DNA from: Lysobacter antibioticus | GTDB taxonomy: Bacteria > Pseudomonadota > Gammaproteobacteria > Xanthomonadales > Xanthomonadaceae | Reading direction: 5' to 3' | NCBI RefSeq assembly: GCF_001442535.1 | Contig: NZ_CP013141.1 | Location: 1,748,577-1,812,576, forward strand | DNA length: 64,000 bases | In this document: piece after piece, positions 9,007 through 16,494 of the stretch | Position numbering within the stretch: the stretch's first letter is position 1 | Layout: every line of letters begins with the position of its first letter | Notes under the pieces: generated by a model | The model's input: the letters and a program-made list of their open reading frames with translations, nothing else | What the model was told of the DNA's origin: nothing | Database searches by the model: none | Position numbers and translations under genes: made by a program

Positions 9007-9045
9007 TGACAGCTTGGCGCAGTCTCGAACTTGCGATGCAACCGT

Positions 9046-9462
9046 AGACCCGGAGGGCGCCGCACAGGACGTGCGGCGTTTTCCGATAAGACAGGGACGT
9101 CTTATCGGAAAATCCCGGCGCGAGCTGCGTGCTCGCAGGGGAGCTTCGTCAAGGAAGGCCTTTTCTTTGGTTATCTTTCTTTTGGGCCAGCAAAAGAAAG
9201 TAACCCGGCCGCGTCAGCGGACGGAAGCTCTGCTCTTGCTTGAGGCTTCTCAAAGACCAAGATCAAACGCCAAAAGCTTCCGCCACTAAAGCGGCGGGTT
9301 ACTTTCTTTTGTCATAAGCAACAAAAGAAAGGTAACCAAAGAAAAATGCTTTTCTTTGAATCACAAGCCCGCACGAGCGGTGCATCCGCGGGGATCTACA
9401 TACGGGACATCCCTGTCCCGATGAAAAACGGCGCGCATCCTTGCGCGCCACCCTCCGGGTCT
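9046..9462. repeat. Head-to-head pair of about 190-bp dispersed repeats
   Basis: The left arm (about 9046-9230) and right arm (about 9273-9462) are imperfect reverse complements. Read inward, both begin AGACCCGGAGGG, pass through a GACAGGGA(C/T)GTC hairpin, then TTTTCTTTGGTTA(T/C)CTTTC, then AAAAGAAAGTAACCC, and end near CGGAAGCT. The spacer is about 42 bp. Each arm contains smaller inverted repeats, so the transcript could fold extensively. The 740-bp gap 8930-9669 holds this, the microsatellite and the tex terminator, and I see no gene in it. Confidence 0.85.
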
Positions 9463-9604
9463 TCGATTGCCTTCGCGAGCGCGAGGCGGCGCACAGCAAC
9501 AACTAAGGCAACAGCAACAGAAAAACCTTCAAGGCAACTGCAACCAGAACCGAAGCTAAGCGGTAATAACGCCGCCTCCATCAGCGACACCCTCGACTAG
9601 CCCA

Positions 9605-9640
9605 ACAAAAAAACCGCCCCTTTCTCAAGGAGGCGGTTTT
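9605..9640 (-). terminator. Rho-independent terminator of tex
   Basis: On the minus strand AAAACCGCC pairs with GGCGGTTTT and runs into a T tract, 30 bases beyond the tex stop codon. Confidence 0.85.
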
Positions 9641-9669
9641 CGATTGTCGCCAAAGGCAAAACCCGGAAA

Positions 9670-12066
9670 TCAGGGTTTCTGCTTCGCCCTCGCGAACGCA
9701 TCGGCCAGGGCGCCGCCCATCGGTGCGGCGGCCTTCGGGGCGAACGAACCGCCTCGAGCCGGGGGTGCATCGCGACGGCCGCCGCGCGGGTCGTTGCCGC
9801 GGCCTCCGCTGCGGTCGCCACGCTCGTTGCGTTCGGCGCCCGCACCCGGCGGACGCGGTGCCGGCACGGCGTCGTCGAGTCGGCGGGTCAGGGCGATGCG
9901 CTTGCGCGGGATGTCGACTTCGAGCACCCGCACCTTGACCACGTCGCCGGCCTTGACCACTTCGCGCGGATCTTTCACGTACTTGTCCGACAAGGCCGAG
10001 ATGTGGATCAGGCCGTCCTGGTGCACGCCGATGTCGACGAAGGCGCCGAACGCGGCGACGTTGCTGATCACGCCTTCGAGGATCATGCCGACCTGCAGGT
10101 CCTTGAGGTCCTCGACGCCGTCGGCGAAACGCGCGGCCTTGAACTCGGGGCGCGGGTCGCGGCCGGGTTTTTCCATTTCCTTGAGGATGTCGCGCACGGT
10201 CGGCACGCCGAACTTCTCGTCGGTGAACGCTTCCGGTTTCAGGCCGCGCACGAACTGCGGGTCGGCGAGCAACTGCTTCACCTCGCGCCCGCATTGCTGG
10301 ACGATGCGTTCGACCACCGGATACGCCTCGGGGTGCACCGAGGAGGCGTCGAGCGGTTGTTCACCGTCGACGATGCGCAGGAAGCCGGCGCATTGTTCGA
10401 AGGTCTTGTCGCCCAGCCGCGGCACCTTGAGCAAGGCCTTGCGCGAGGCGAACGGGCCGTTCTCGTCGCGATGGCGGACGATGTTCTCGGCTACCGTGCT
10501 CGACAGGCCCGACACGCGCGCCAACAGCGCCGCCGATGCGGTGTTGACGTACACACCGACCGCGTTGACGCAGTCTTCGACGCGGGCGTCGAGCGCGCGC
10601 GCCAGGCGGTATTGGTCGACGTCGTGCTGGTACTGGCCGACGCCGATCGCCTTCGGTTCGATCTTGACCAGTTCGGCCAACGGATCCTGCAGGCGCCGCG
10701 CGATCGAGACCGCGCCGCGGATGCTGACGTCGAGATCGGGAAACTCCTTGGAAGCGAACTCGGAGGCCGAGTACACCGAGGCGCCGGCCTCGCTGACCAC
10801 GGCCTTGGTCAACTTGGCTTCCGGCATCAGCTTGATCAGATCGGCGGCCAGCTTGTCGGTTTCGCGCGAAGCGGTGCCGTTGCCGATCGCGATCAGTTCG
10901 ACGCCGTGCTTGATGCACAGCGCGCGCAGCGTGTGCAGGGACTGGTCCCACTGCTTGCGCGGCTCGTGCGGGTAGATGGTGTCGTGGGCGACGAACTTGC
11001 CGGTGGCGTCGACCACCGCGACCTTGACGCCGGTGCGCAGGCCCGGGTCGAGGCCGAGCACGGCGCGCGGACCGGCCGGAGCGGCCAGCAACAGGTCCTT
11101 GAGGTTGTCGCCGAACACGTCGATGGCTTCGGCCTCGGCCTTCTCGCGGGCCTGGCCGAACAGGTCGAGCAACAAGTGCAGGTGCAGCTTGGCGCGCCAG
11201 GTCAGGCGGCAGGCATCGAGCAACCAGCGGTCGGCGGCGCGGCCCTGGTCGGAGATGCCGGCGTTGAGCGCGACCCGGCCTTCGCCGTAGGCGTGGCCGG
11301 CTTCGGCATCGGTGCCGGGGTCGAGTTCGAGGAACAGCACTTCCTCGCGACGGGCGCGGAACAGGGCCAGCAGGCGGTGCGAGGGAATCTTCGCCAGCGA
11401 TTCAGCGTGGTCGAAGTAGTCGCGGTACTTCGCGCCTTCGGCCTCCTTGCCTTCGGCGACGCGGGCGCGGATCACGCCGACCTCGGTCAGCCAGCCGCGC
11501 AGTTCGCCGACCAGCCTGGCGTCTTCGCCCCAGCGCTCCATCAGGATCGCGCGCGCGCCTTCGAGCGCGGCCTTGACGTCGGCGACCTGCTTTTCTTCGC
11601 TGACGAAGCCGGCGGCGTAGGCTTCCGGGCTCAAGGTCGGGTCGGCCAGCAGGCCGTCGGCCAACGGCTCCAGCCCGGCTTCGCGGGCGATCTGCGCCTT
11701 GGTGCGGCGCTTGGGCTTGTACGGCAGGTACAGGTCTTCCAGGCGCGCCTTGCTGTCGGCCGCTTCGATATCGCCGCGCAGCTCGTCGGTCAACTTGCCC
11801 TGCTCGGCGATGCTTTCGAGCACCGCGGCGCGGCGATCTTCGAGCTCGCGCAGATAACGCAGACGCGATTCCAGGTCGCGCAGTTGGATGTCGTCGAGGC
11901 CGCCGGTCACTTCCTTGCGGTAGCGGGCAATGAAGGGAACGGTCGCGCCTTCGTCGAGCAAAGCAATCGCGGACAGGGCCTGGGCGGTCTGGGCGCCGAT
12001 CTCGACGGCGATGAGTTTGGCGATCTTGTTGGCGATCTGCGCGGACTGCGTGTTCTGGTCTTGCAT
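9670..12066 (-). CDS. tex: Tex-family RNA-binding transcription accessory protein
   Basis: 798 residues from the ATG at 12066, which has GGAA seven bases upstream; a TTG three codons earlier is the alternative. Tex is a cytoplasmic nucleic-acid-binding protein related to eukaryotic Spt6. The N-terminal helical region ([13 protein letters not shown]..., [19 protein letters not shown]), the YqgF-like core ([18 protein letters not shown] near residue 330), the helix-hairpin-helix region and the S1 domain (about 650-720, [22 protein letters not shown]) are all visible. After S1 there is an Arg/Gly-rich tail of about 70 residues with RGG-type motifs, which could add RNA affinity. Confidence 0.95.
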   Translation of the reverse strand: MQDQNTQSAQIANKIAKLIAVEIGAQTAQALSAIALLDEGATVPFIARYRKEVTGGLDDIQLRDLESRLRYLRELEDRRAAVLESIAEQGKLTDELRGDIEAADSKARLEDLYLPYKPKRRTKAQIAREAGLEPLADGLLADPTLSPEAYAAGFVSEEKQVADVKAALEGARAILMERWGEDARLVGELRGWLTEVGVIRARVAEGKEAEGAKYRDYFDHAESLAKIPSHRLLALFRARREEVLFLELDPGTDAEAGHAYGEGRVALNAGISDQGRAADRWLLDACRLTWRAKLHLHLLLDLFGQAREKAEAEAIDVFGDNLKDLLLAAPAGPRAVLGLDPGLRTGVKVAVVDATGKFVAHDTIYPHEPRKQWDQSLHTLRALCIKHGVELIAIGNGTASRETDKLAADLIKLMPEAKLTKAVVSEAGASVYSASEFASKEFPDLDVSIRGAVSIARRLQDPLAELVKIEPKAIGVGQYQHDVDQYRLARALDARVEDCVNAVGVYVNTASAALLARVSGLSSTVAENIVRHRDENGPFASRKALLKVPRLGDKTFEQCAGFLRIVDGEQPLDASSVHPEAYPVVERIVQQCGREVKQLLADPQFVRGLKPEAFTDEKFGVPTVRDILKEMEKPGRDPRPEFKAARFADGVEDLKDLQVGMILEGVISNVAAFGAFVDIGVHQDGLIHISALSDKYVKDPREVVKAGDVVKVRVLEVDIPRKRIALTRRLDDAVPAPRPPGAGAERNERGDRSGGRGNDPRGGRRDAPPARGGSFAPKAAAPMGGALADAFARAKQKP

Positions 12067-12178
12067 CGTTTCCAATCGATTAGCCCCGCTGGCGGGGGAC
12101 CGGGCGATTGTCGCAATGCCGGCGTGAACGCGAAACCCATTGACAGCACAGGGTTTTTGGGGCGGGCGGATGAGAAAC

Positions 12179-12251
12179 GAGCGGAGAGGAGTCAGAAACG
12201 AGCGGGAGCGAGGCGGTATCGGCTTTGCTCGCTTCTCACTCCTCTCCGCTC
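12179..12251. repeat. Inverted repeat upstream of fpr
   Basis: Two 25-bp arms (12179-12203 and 12227-12251) are reverse complements with two mismatches and enclose a 23-bp spacer. They lie 72 bp upstream of the fpr start codon in the gap between tex and fpr. They could form a hairpin in the fpr leader or be a dispersed element. Confidence 0.7.
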
Positions 12252-12323
12252 ACCCCTGGCTTTAAGAACCGTTCTCATCGCTCGGGTACAATGTGCGCCC
12301 CGCTCCACCCGATCGATCCTCGC

Positions 12324-13133
12324 ATGTCCTCCGCTTTTGGCACCGAAACGGTGCTGGACGTCCGTCACTGGACGGACGACTACTTCAGCTTCACCACCAC
12401 CCGCGACGACGGTTTCCGCTTCGAGAACGGTCAGTTCGTGATGATCGGACTGCAGGTCGAGCAGGCGGACGGCTCGCACAAGCCGCTGTTGCGCGCCTAT
12501 TCGATCGCCAGCGCCAACTGGGAAGAGCAGCTCGAGTTCTTCAGCATCAAGGTGCCGAACGGCCCGCTGACCTCGCGCCTGAAGTCGATCCAGCCCGGCG
12601 ACAGCGTGCTGATCGGGCGCAAGCCCACCGGCACCCTACTGATCCACGACCTGCATCCGGGCCGCAACCTGTATCTGCTGGGCACCGGCACCGGCCTGGC
12701 GCCGTGGCTGTCGGTGATCAAGGACCCCGAGACCTACGAGCGCTTCGACAAAATCGTGCTCTGCCACGGCGTGCGCCACGAGAAAGACCTGGCCTACCGC
12801 GACTACATCGTCAACGAGCTGCCGCACCACGAGTTTCTCGGCGAACAGATCGCGGCCAAGCTCAAGTATTGCCCGGCCGTGACCCGCGAGGCCTTCGATT
12901 ACGCCGGCCGCGACCAGCGCGGCCGCCTGACCGAAATGATGGAGAGCGGGCGGATGATGGACCTGCTCGGCATCGAGCCGCTCGACCCCGAGCACGACCG
13001 GGCGATGATCTGCGGCAGCCCGCAGGTGCTGGCCGATTTCCGCGGCGTGCTCGACCAGCGCGGTTTCACCGCCTCGCCGCGCATCGGCACGCCGGGCCAG
13101 TACGTGTTCGAGCGCGCTTTCGTCGAGAAGTGA
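12324..13133 (+). CDS. fpr: Ferredoxin--NADP(+) reductase
   Basis: 269 residues; the start at 12324 gives the usual bacterial Fpr length, and the longer upstream frame lacks family similarity. Fpr transfers electrons between NADPH and ferredoxin or flavodoxin through FAD in the cytoplasm. The FAD motif RAYSIAS, the NADP-binding GTGTGLAPWLSVI and the C-terminal GSPQVLADFRGVLDQRGF are present. A TACAAT hexamer at 12287-12292 could be a -10 element, but no convincing -35 accompanies it. The gene converges with the LytTR regulator gene, 18 bp apart. Confidence 0.95.
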   Translation: MSSAFGTETVLDVRHWTDDYFSFTTTRDDGFRFENGQFVMIGLQVEQADGSHKPLLRAYSIASANWEEQLEFFSIKVPNGPLTSRLKSIQPGDSVLIGRKPTGTLLIHDLHPGRNLYLLGTGTGLAPWLSVIKDPETYERFDKIVLCHGVRHEKDLAYRDYIVNELPHHEFLGEQIAAKLKYCPAVTREAFDYAGRDQRGRLTEMMESGRMMDLLGIEPLDPEHDRAMICGSPQVLADFRGVLDQRGFTASPRIGTPGQYVFERAFVEK

Positions 13134-13151
13134 GCCGGCGGCAGGCGCGCC

Positions 13152-14087
13152 TCAGGCCGCGCGCCGCTCCTGGCGCAGGGCGCCGCGGTAACGCCGGCTG
13201 CACGGGATGCGGGTGCCGTCGCTCATGGTGATGCGCGCATCGCCGCTTTCCAGCGGCTCGATCTCGCCGACGCAATCCAGGTTGACCATATAGCTGCGGT
13301 GCACGCGCACGAAGCGGGCCGGATCGAGCTGAGTCTCGATGCTGGCCATGGTCGTGCGCAGCGGATAGTCGCGTCCGCGCAGATGCAGGTTGACGTAGTT
13401 GGACGAGGCCTGCAGCCACTCGACCTCGGCCGCGGCGATCAGGAACTCCTTGCCGAGCTTGCGCACCAGGAAGCGCTCCGGCCGTTCCGGAACGATCGGC
13501 TCGGGCACGTCGTCGGCGACGGTCAATACGCTGGCTTCGCCCTGCCAACGCCGCAGCAACAGGCGATAGGCCTCGATCCACAGCACCATATAAGTGTAGG
13601 ACCGCACGTCCTTGAGGTATTCGTAGATGTATTCGGTCGCCCAGGGGCTGAAGTCGTAGCTTTCGCCGAGGCCGGCATAGACCGCCTTGCGGATCGCCAC
13701 CATGCCGGTCACGTGCGCGACCGACCAGGCCACGCTGCCGAGCAGGTGCAGGGACAGGGCACGGCGCCAGGTATCGACATGGAACGGGACCTGGCGGGTG
13801 TACCAGACCAGGGCCGGCACCAGGGCCAGCGCGACCAGGCAACTGCTGCCCTCCCAGACCGGCGGCGCCCAATTCGGGATGTCGAGGCCGGCCCGGCGGA
13901 TGTCCATCAAGGTGGTCAGGCTGCCGGCGACCGCATTGACCCCGAACAGGATTACCCAGCCGAGGATCTCGGCGGTGCGGCGCCAGGGTTGGTAGCGGTC
14001 CCAGGCGCTCGGCGGGACGGCCGGATGAGCGGTAGGAATGGTGGCGGCGCTGGCGGCCGCGGGAATCGGGGACACATCGTCGTTCAT
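13152..14087 (-). CDS. Membrane-bound LytTR-type DNA-binding regulator
   Basis: 311 residues with the start at MNDDVSP (14087). About four to five hydrophobic segments (residues 40-190) precede a C-terminal LytTR domain (about 205-305), recognised by EVEWLQASSNYVNLHLRG, LRTTMASIETQLDP and RFVRVHRSYMVNL. No receiver domain is present, so the signal is presumably sensed in the membrane. Proteins of this membrane-LytTR layout are frequent in Xanthomonadaceae. It is divergent from the acyltransferase gene at 14240, with 152 bp between starts, suggesting it regulates that gene, itself, or both. Confidence 0.87.
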   Translation of the reverse strand: MNDDVSPIPAAASAATIPTAHPAVPPSAWDRYQPWRRTAEILGWVILFGVNAVAGSLTTLMDIRRAGLDIPNWAPPVWEGSSCLVALALVPALVWYTRQVPFHVDTWRRALSLHLLGSVAWSVAHVTGMVAIRKAVYAGLGESYDFSPWATEYIYEYLKDVRSYTYMVLWIEAYRLLLRRWQGEASVLTVADDVPEPIVPERPERFLVRKLGKEFLIAAAEVEWLQASSNYVNLHLRGRDYPLRTTMASIETQLDPARFVRVHRSYMVNLDCVGEIEPLESGDARITMSDGTRIPCSRRYRGALRQERRAA

Positions 14088-14239
14088 GCGCGCATTCTCG
14101 CCCGGCGGCCGTCGAACGCGACGACCGGTCGTCCCCCGGGACCGCGATTCGTCCCCATGAACCACCACCGGTCACCCCGGCATCGCTCGCCAACGCCCGT
14201 CGCCACAGGCTTGCGGCTCCGCCACTGCCGTGATCGCCC

Positions 14240-15442
14240 ATGCCACGCCGATACGACATCGACGCCCTGCGCGCCCTCGCCTTCGCCCTGCTGATCCTCT
14301 ACCACTGGGCCATGCTCTACGTCGCCGACTGGGGCTGGCACCTGAAGAGCACGCACCTATCGGAGGCCCTGCAGTTGCCGATGCTGTTCGTGAACCGCTG
14401 GCGCATGGACCTGATCTTCCTGATCTCCGGCCTGTCGGTGCACTTCCTGTTGCGCGGCACCTCGCTCGGCCGTTTCATCGCCCAACGCAGCTGGCGGCTG
14501 TTGCTGCCGCTGACCTTCGGCTGCCTGGTGGTCGTGCCGATCCAGCCCTATGCCCAGGGCGTGGCGAACGGCCTGGTCGAGCCGGGCTTCGTCGACTTCC
14601 TGCTGCGCTACTACCGCTTCCAACCCTGGCCGGCCGAGGCCTTCGACGGCTGGGAGTACGGCTTCACCTGGAACCACCTGTGGTACCTGGTCTATCTGTG
14701 GGTCTACACCCTGGTCTTCGCGGCCGTGTTGCCGCTGTTTCGCAACGGCCTCGGCCGCCGTGCCCACGCCGCGTGGGCCGGGCTGCGCGGTTGGAAGCTG
14801 GTGGTGCTGCCGGCGCTGCCGTTGGCGCTCGGCTCGATCCTGTTGCAGCCGCATTTCGAGGAAACCGGCGACCTGATCCACGACTGGTACCGCCACGCGA
14901 TCTATTTCACCGTGTTCCTCTACGGCTACTGGCTCGGCAACGAGGCCGGCCTGTGGCAGGAACTGCTGCGCCTGCGCCGCCGCACCCTGGGTTGGGCACT
15001 GACGCTGTTCGCGGCCTATCTGGCGATGATCAAGCTGCTGCCCGAGGAAGTGCCCGACAGCGTGCAGTACGCGATCTGGACGATACGCAGCCTGTACATC
15101 TGGGCGGCGATCTGCACGATCCTGGGCTGGTCGCATCACGTGCTCAACCGCCCGTTCCGCTGGCTGCCCTGGGCCACCGAGGCGGTCTACCCGTGGTACG
15201 TGCTGCACCAGAGCCTGACCGTGCTGATCGCTTATTGGGTGCTGCCGCTCAAGTTCGGCGCGGTCGTCGAGCCCGCCATCGTTCTGCTCGGCACCGTGCT
15301 CGGCTGCTGGGCGTTGCACGAGGCGATCCGGCGCGTGCCGTGGCTGCGGCCTTGTTTCGGCTTGAAGGCCAAACGCGGTGGCCGGCCGCAGGTGACGGCA
15401 TCGGCCGCCGGCCTTGCGCGGCCGGCGGCGGAGGCGGCGTGA
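14240..15442 (+). CDS. Acyltransferase 3 family membrane protein (OpgC-like)
   Basis: 400 residues with about ten hydrophobic segments. The N-terminal RRYDIDALRALAFALLILYHW carries the RxxDxLRxLA(V)xxVxxYH-type signature of the acyltransferase 3 family, followed by RWRMDLIFLISGLS. These integral membrane enzymes O-acylate extracytoplasmic carbohydrates or lipids; OpgC succinylates periplasmic glucans. The C-terminal tail is Ala/Arg rich. The substrate cannot be told from sequence. Divergent from a LytTR regulator. Confidence 0.85.
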   Translation: MPRRYDIDALRALAFALLILYHWAMLYVADWGWHLKSTHLSEALQLPMLFVNRWRMDLIFLISGLSVHFLLRGTSLGRFIAQRSWRLLLPLTFGCLVVVPIQPYAQGVANGLVEPGFVDFLLRYYRFQPWPAEAFDGWEYGFTWNHLWYLVYLWVYTLVFAAVLPLFRNGLGRRAHAAWAGLRGWKLVVLPALPLALGSILLQPHFEETGDLIHDWYRHAIYFTVFLYGYWLGNEAGLWQELLRLRRRTLGWALTLFAAYLAMIKLLPEEVPDSVQYAIWTIRSLYIWAAICTILGWSHHVLNRPFRWLPWATEAVYPWYVLHQSLTVLIAYWVLPLKFGAVVEPAIVLLGTVLGCWALHEAIRRVPWLRPCFGLKAKRGGRPQVTASAAGLARPAAEAA

Positions 15443-15476
15443 TCGCGGAGCTTCGACACGGCGCGGTGGCTTCTGG

Positions 15477-15580
15477 GTAGGAGCGGCGCAAGCCGCGACC
15501 GCATCGTTTCGAATAGCGACGCGGTCGCGGCTCGTGACCGAAGGAAATCCAGCAGGACGCCGCTCCTACCCCTGGAGGCG
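15477..15580. repeat. Two TAGGAGCGGCG-type repeats downstream of the acyltransferase gene
   Basis: A forward copy at 15477-15500 is followed by an interrupted inverted copy at about 15521-15580, split by the insertion GTGACCGAAGGAAATCCAGC. They fill the convergent gap between the acyltransferase and glutathione peroxidase genes and could act as a transcription end for both. Confidence 0.75.
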
Positions 15581-15582
15581 CT

Positions 15583-16065
15583 TCAGCCGAGCGCCTTCTC
15601 GATGTCGGCGGCGATCGATTCGGGTTTGTCGGTCGGCGCATAACGCTTGATGACGGTGCCGTCGCGGCCGACCAGGAACTTGGTGAAATTCCACTTGATC
15701 GCGTCGATGCCGAGGAAGCCGCCCTTCTCGTCCTTGAGCCACTTCCACAAGGGATGCGCCTTGTCGCCGTTGACGTCGATCTTGGCGTACAGCGGGAAGC
15801 TCACCTCGTAGGTCAGCGCGCAGAATTCCTTGATCTCGGCCTCGTCGCCGGGCTCCTGGTGACCGAACTGATCGCAGGGGAAACCCAGCACTTCGAAACC
15901 GCGCGCGGCATAGTCGCGCTCGAGTTTTTCCAGGCCGGTGTACTGCGGGGTGAATCCGCATTTCGAGGCGACGTTGACGATCAGCAGCACCTTGCCGCGA
16001 TAGCGATCGAGCGACTGGTTCTGACCGTCGATGTCGACGGCGGAGAAATCGTAGGCGGTGGTCAT
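15583..16065 (-). CDS. Glutathione peroxidase family protein
   Basis: 160 residues from the ATG at 16065 (MTTAYDFSAVDIDG), preceded by AGGGA; the upstream extension is not conserved-looking. It is a cytoplasmic thiol peroxidase of the BtuE/Gpx type reducing hydrogen and organic peroxides. The active-site Cys is in VNVASKCGFTPQY, the partner Gln region in LGFPCDQFGHQEPG, and the Trp-Asn in IKWNFTKFLV. The Cys in place of selenocysteine is normal for bacteria. Confidence 0.95.
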   Translation of the reverse strand: MTTAYDFSAVDIDGQNQSLDRYRGKVLLIVNVASKCGFTPQYTGLEKLERDYAARGFEVLGFPCDQFGHQEPGDEAEIKEFCALTYEVSFPLYAKIDVNGDKAHPLWKWLKDEKGGFLGIDAIKWNFTKFLVGRDGTVIKRYAPTDKPESIAADIEKALG

Positions 16066-16179
16066 CGCGGGGACTCCCTGGGGACTGCAGGCACCATAGC
16101 GCTTCGCGGCGGCGGTGTCTGGGGGCTGGATAGGGCTTTGGGGTTGCGGCTCCATGCTGCATGCCACTAGTTGTTGCGG

Positions 16180-16260
16180 TCATCCCCGCGAAGGCGGGGA
16201 TCCAGAGTTTTATCGCGACCTCACTCTAAGTCTCTGGAGCCCCGCCTTCGCGGGGATGAC
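16180..16260. repeat. Long palindrome of the CCCCGCGAAGGCGGGG type
   Basis: Arms 16180-16207 and 16232-16259 are reverse complements with one mismatch, and each arm contains its own CCCCGC-GAAG-GCGGGG hairpin. This widespread bacterial repeat sits in the 430-bp gap between the glutathione peroxidase start and the TonB-receptor terminator. The rest of that gap shows only a weak second copy of flanking sequence (16310-16370) and no gene. Confidence 0.85.
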
Positions 16261-16435
16261 GAGACTGGAGGTGCGACTCCCTGCTGCAATGCTCTTGCCG
16301 TCATCTTTGCCCAGGTGAGGTCCAAGGCCCTATCGAGACATGACTCTGAAGTCTCTCCGGCCCGGCCAGGGCGCACGGCGCCCAGGCGTTCATGGATGCG
16401 CGAGCCAGCGGCTCGCAAGCGCATCCACTCACCCC

Positions 16436-16471
16436 ACAAAAACGAACGGCCCGCACGAGGCGGGCCGTTCG
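16436..16471 (-). terminator. Rho-independent terminator of the TonB receptor gene
   Basis: On the minus strand a long stem, GAACGGCCCGC pairing with GCGGGCCGTTC, is followed by a T run at 16442-16438. Confidence 0.88.
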
Positions 16472-16494
16472 CAGCAACGCAATGCAGGCTCGGA

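Noticed and set aside
7601..9007. Minus-strand frame starting with a Lys/Ala repeat
   Set aside because: The repeat is only the translated TTTGCC/TTTGTC microsatellite and the rest is antisense to the aldose dehydrogenase.
9031..9243. 70-residue frame containing FFGYLSFGPAKESN
   Set aside because: It is a translation of the dispersed repeat arm; such frames recur with the element and are unlikely to be genes.
8930..9669. Integron cassette or attC site
   Set aside because: Inverted arms are present but no attC-like core or integrase was seen; the structure fits a repeat pair better.
10003..12441. Long plus-strand frame across tex
   Set aside because: It is antisense to tex and runs into fpr in a different frame; no protein family features.
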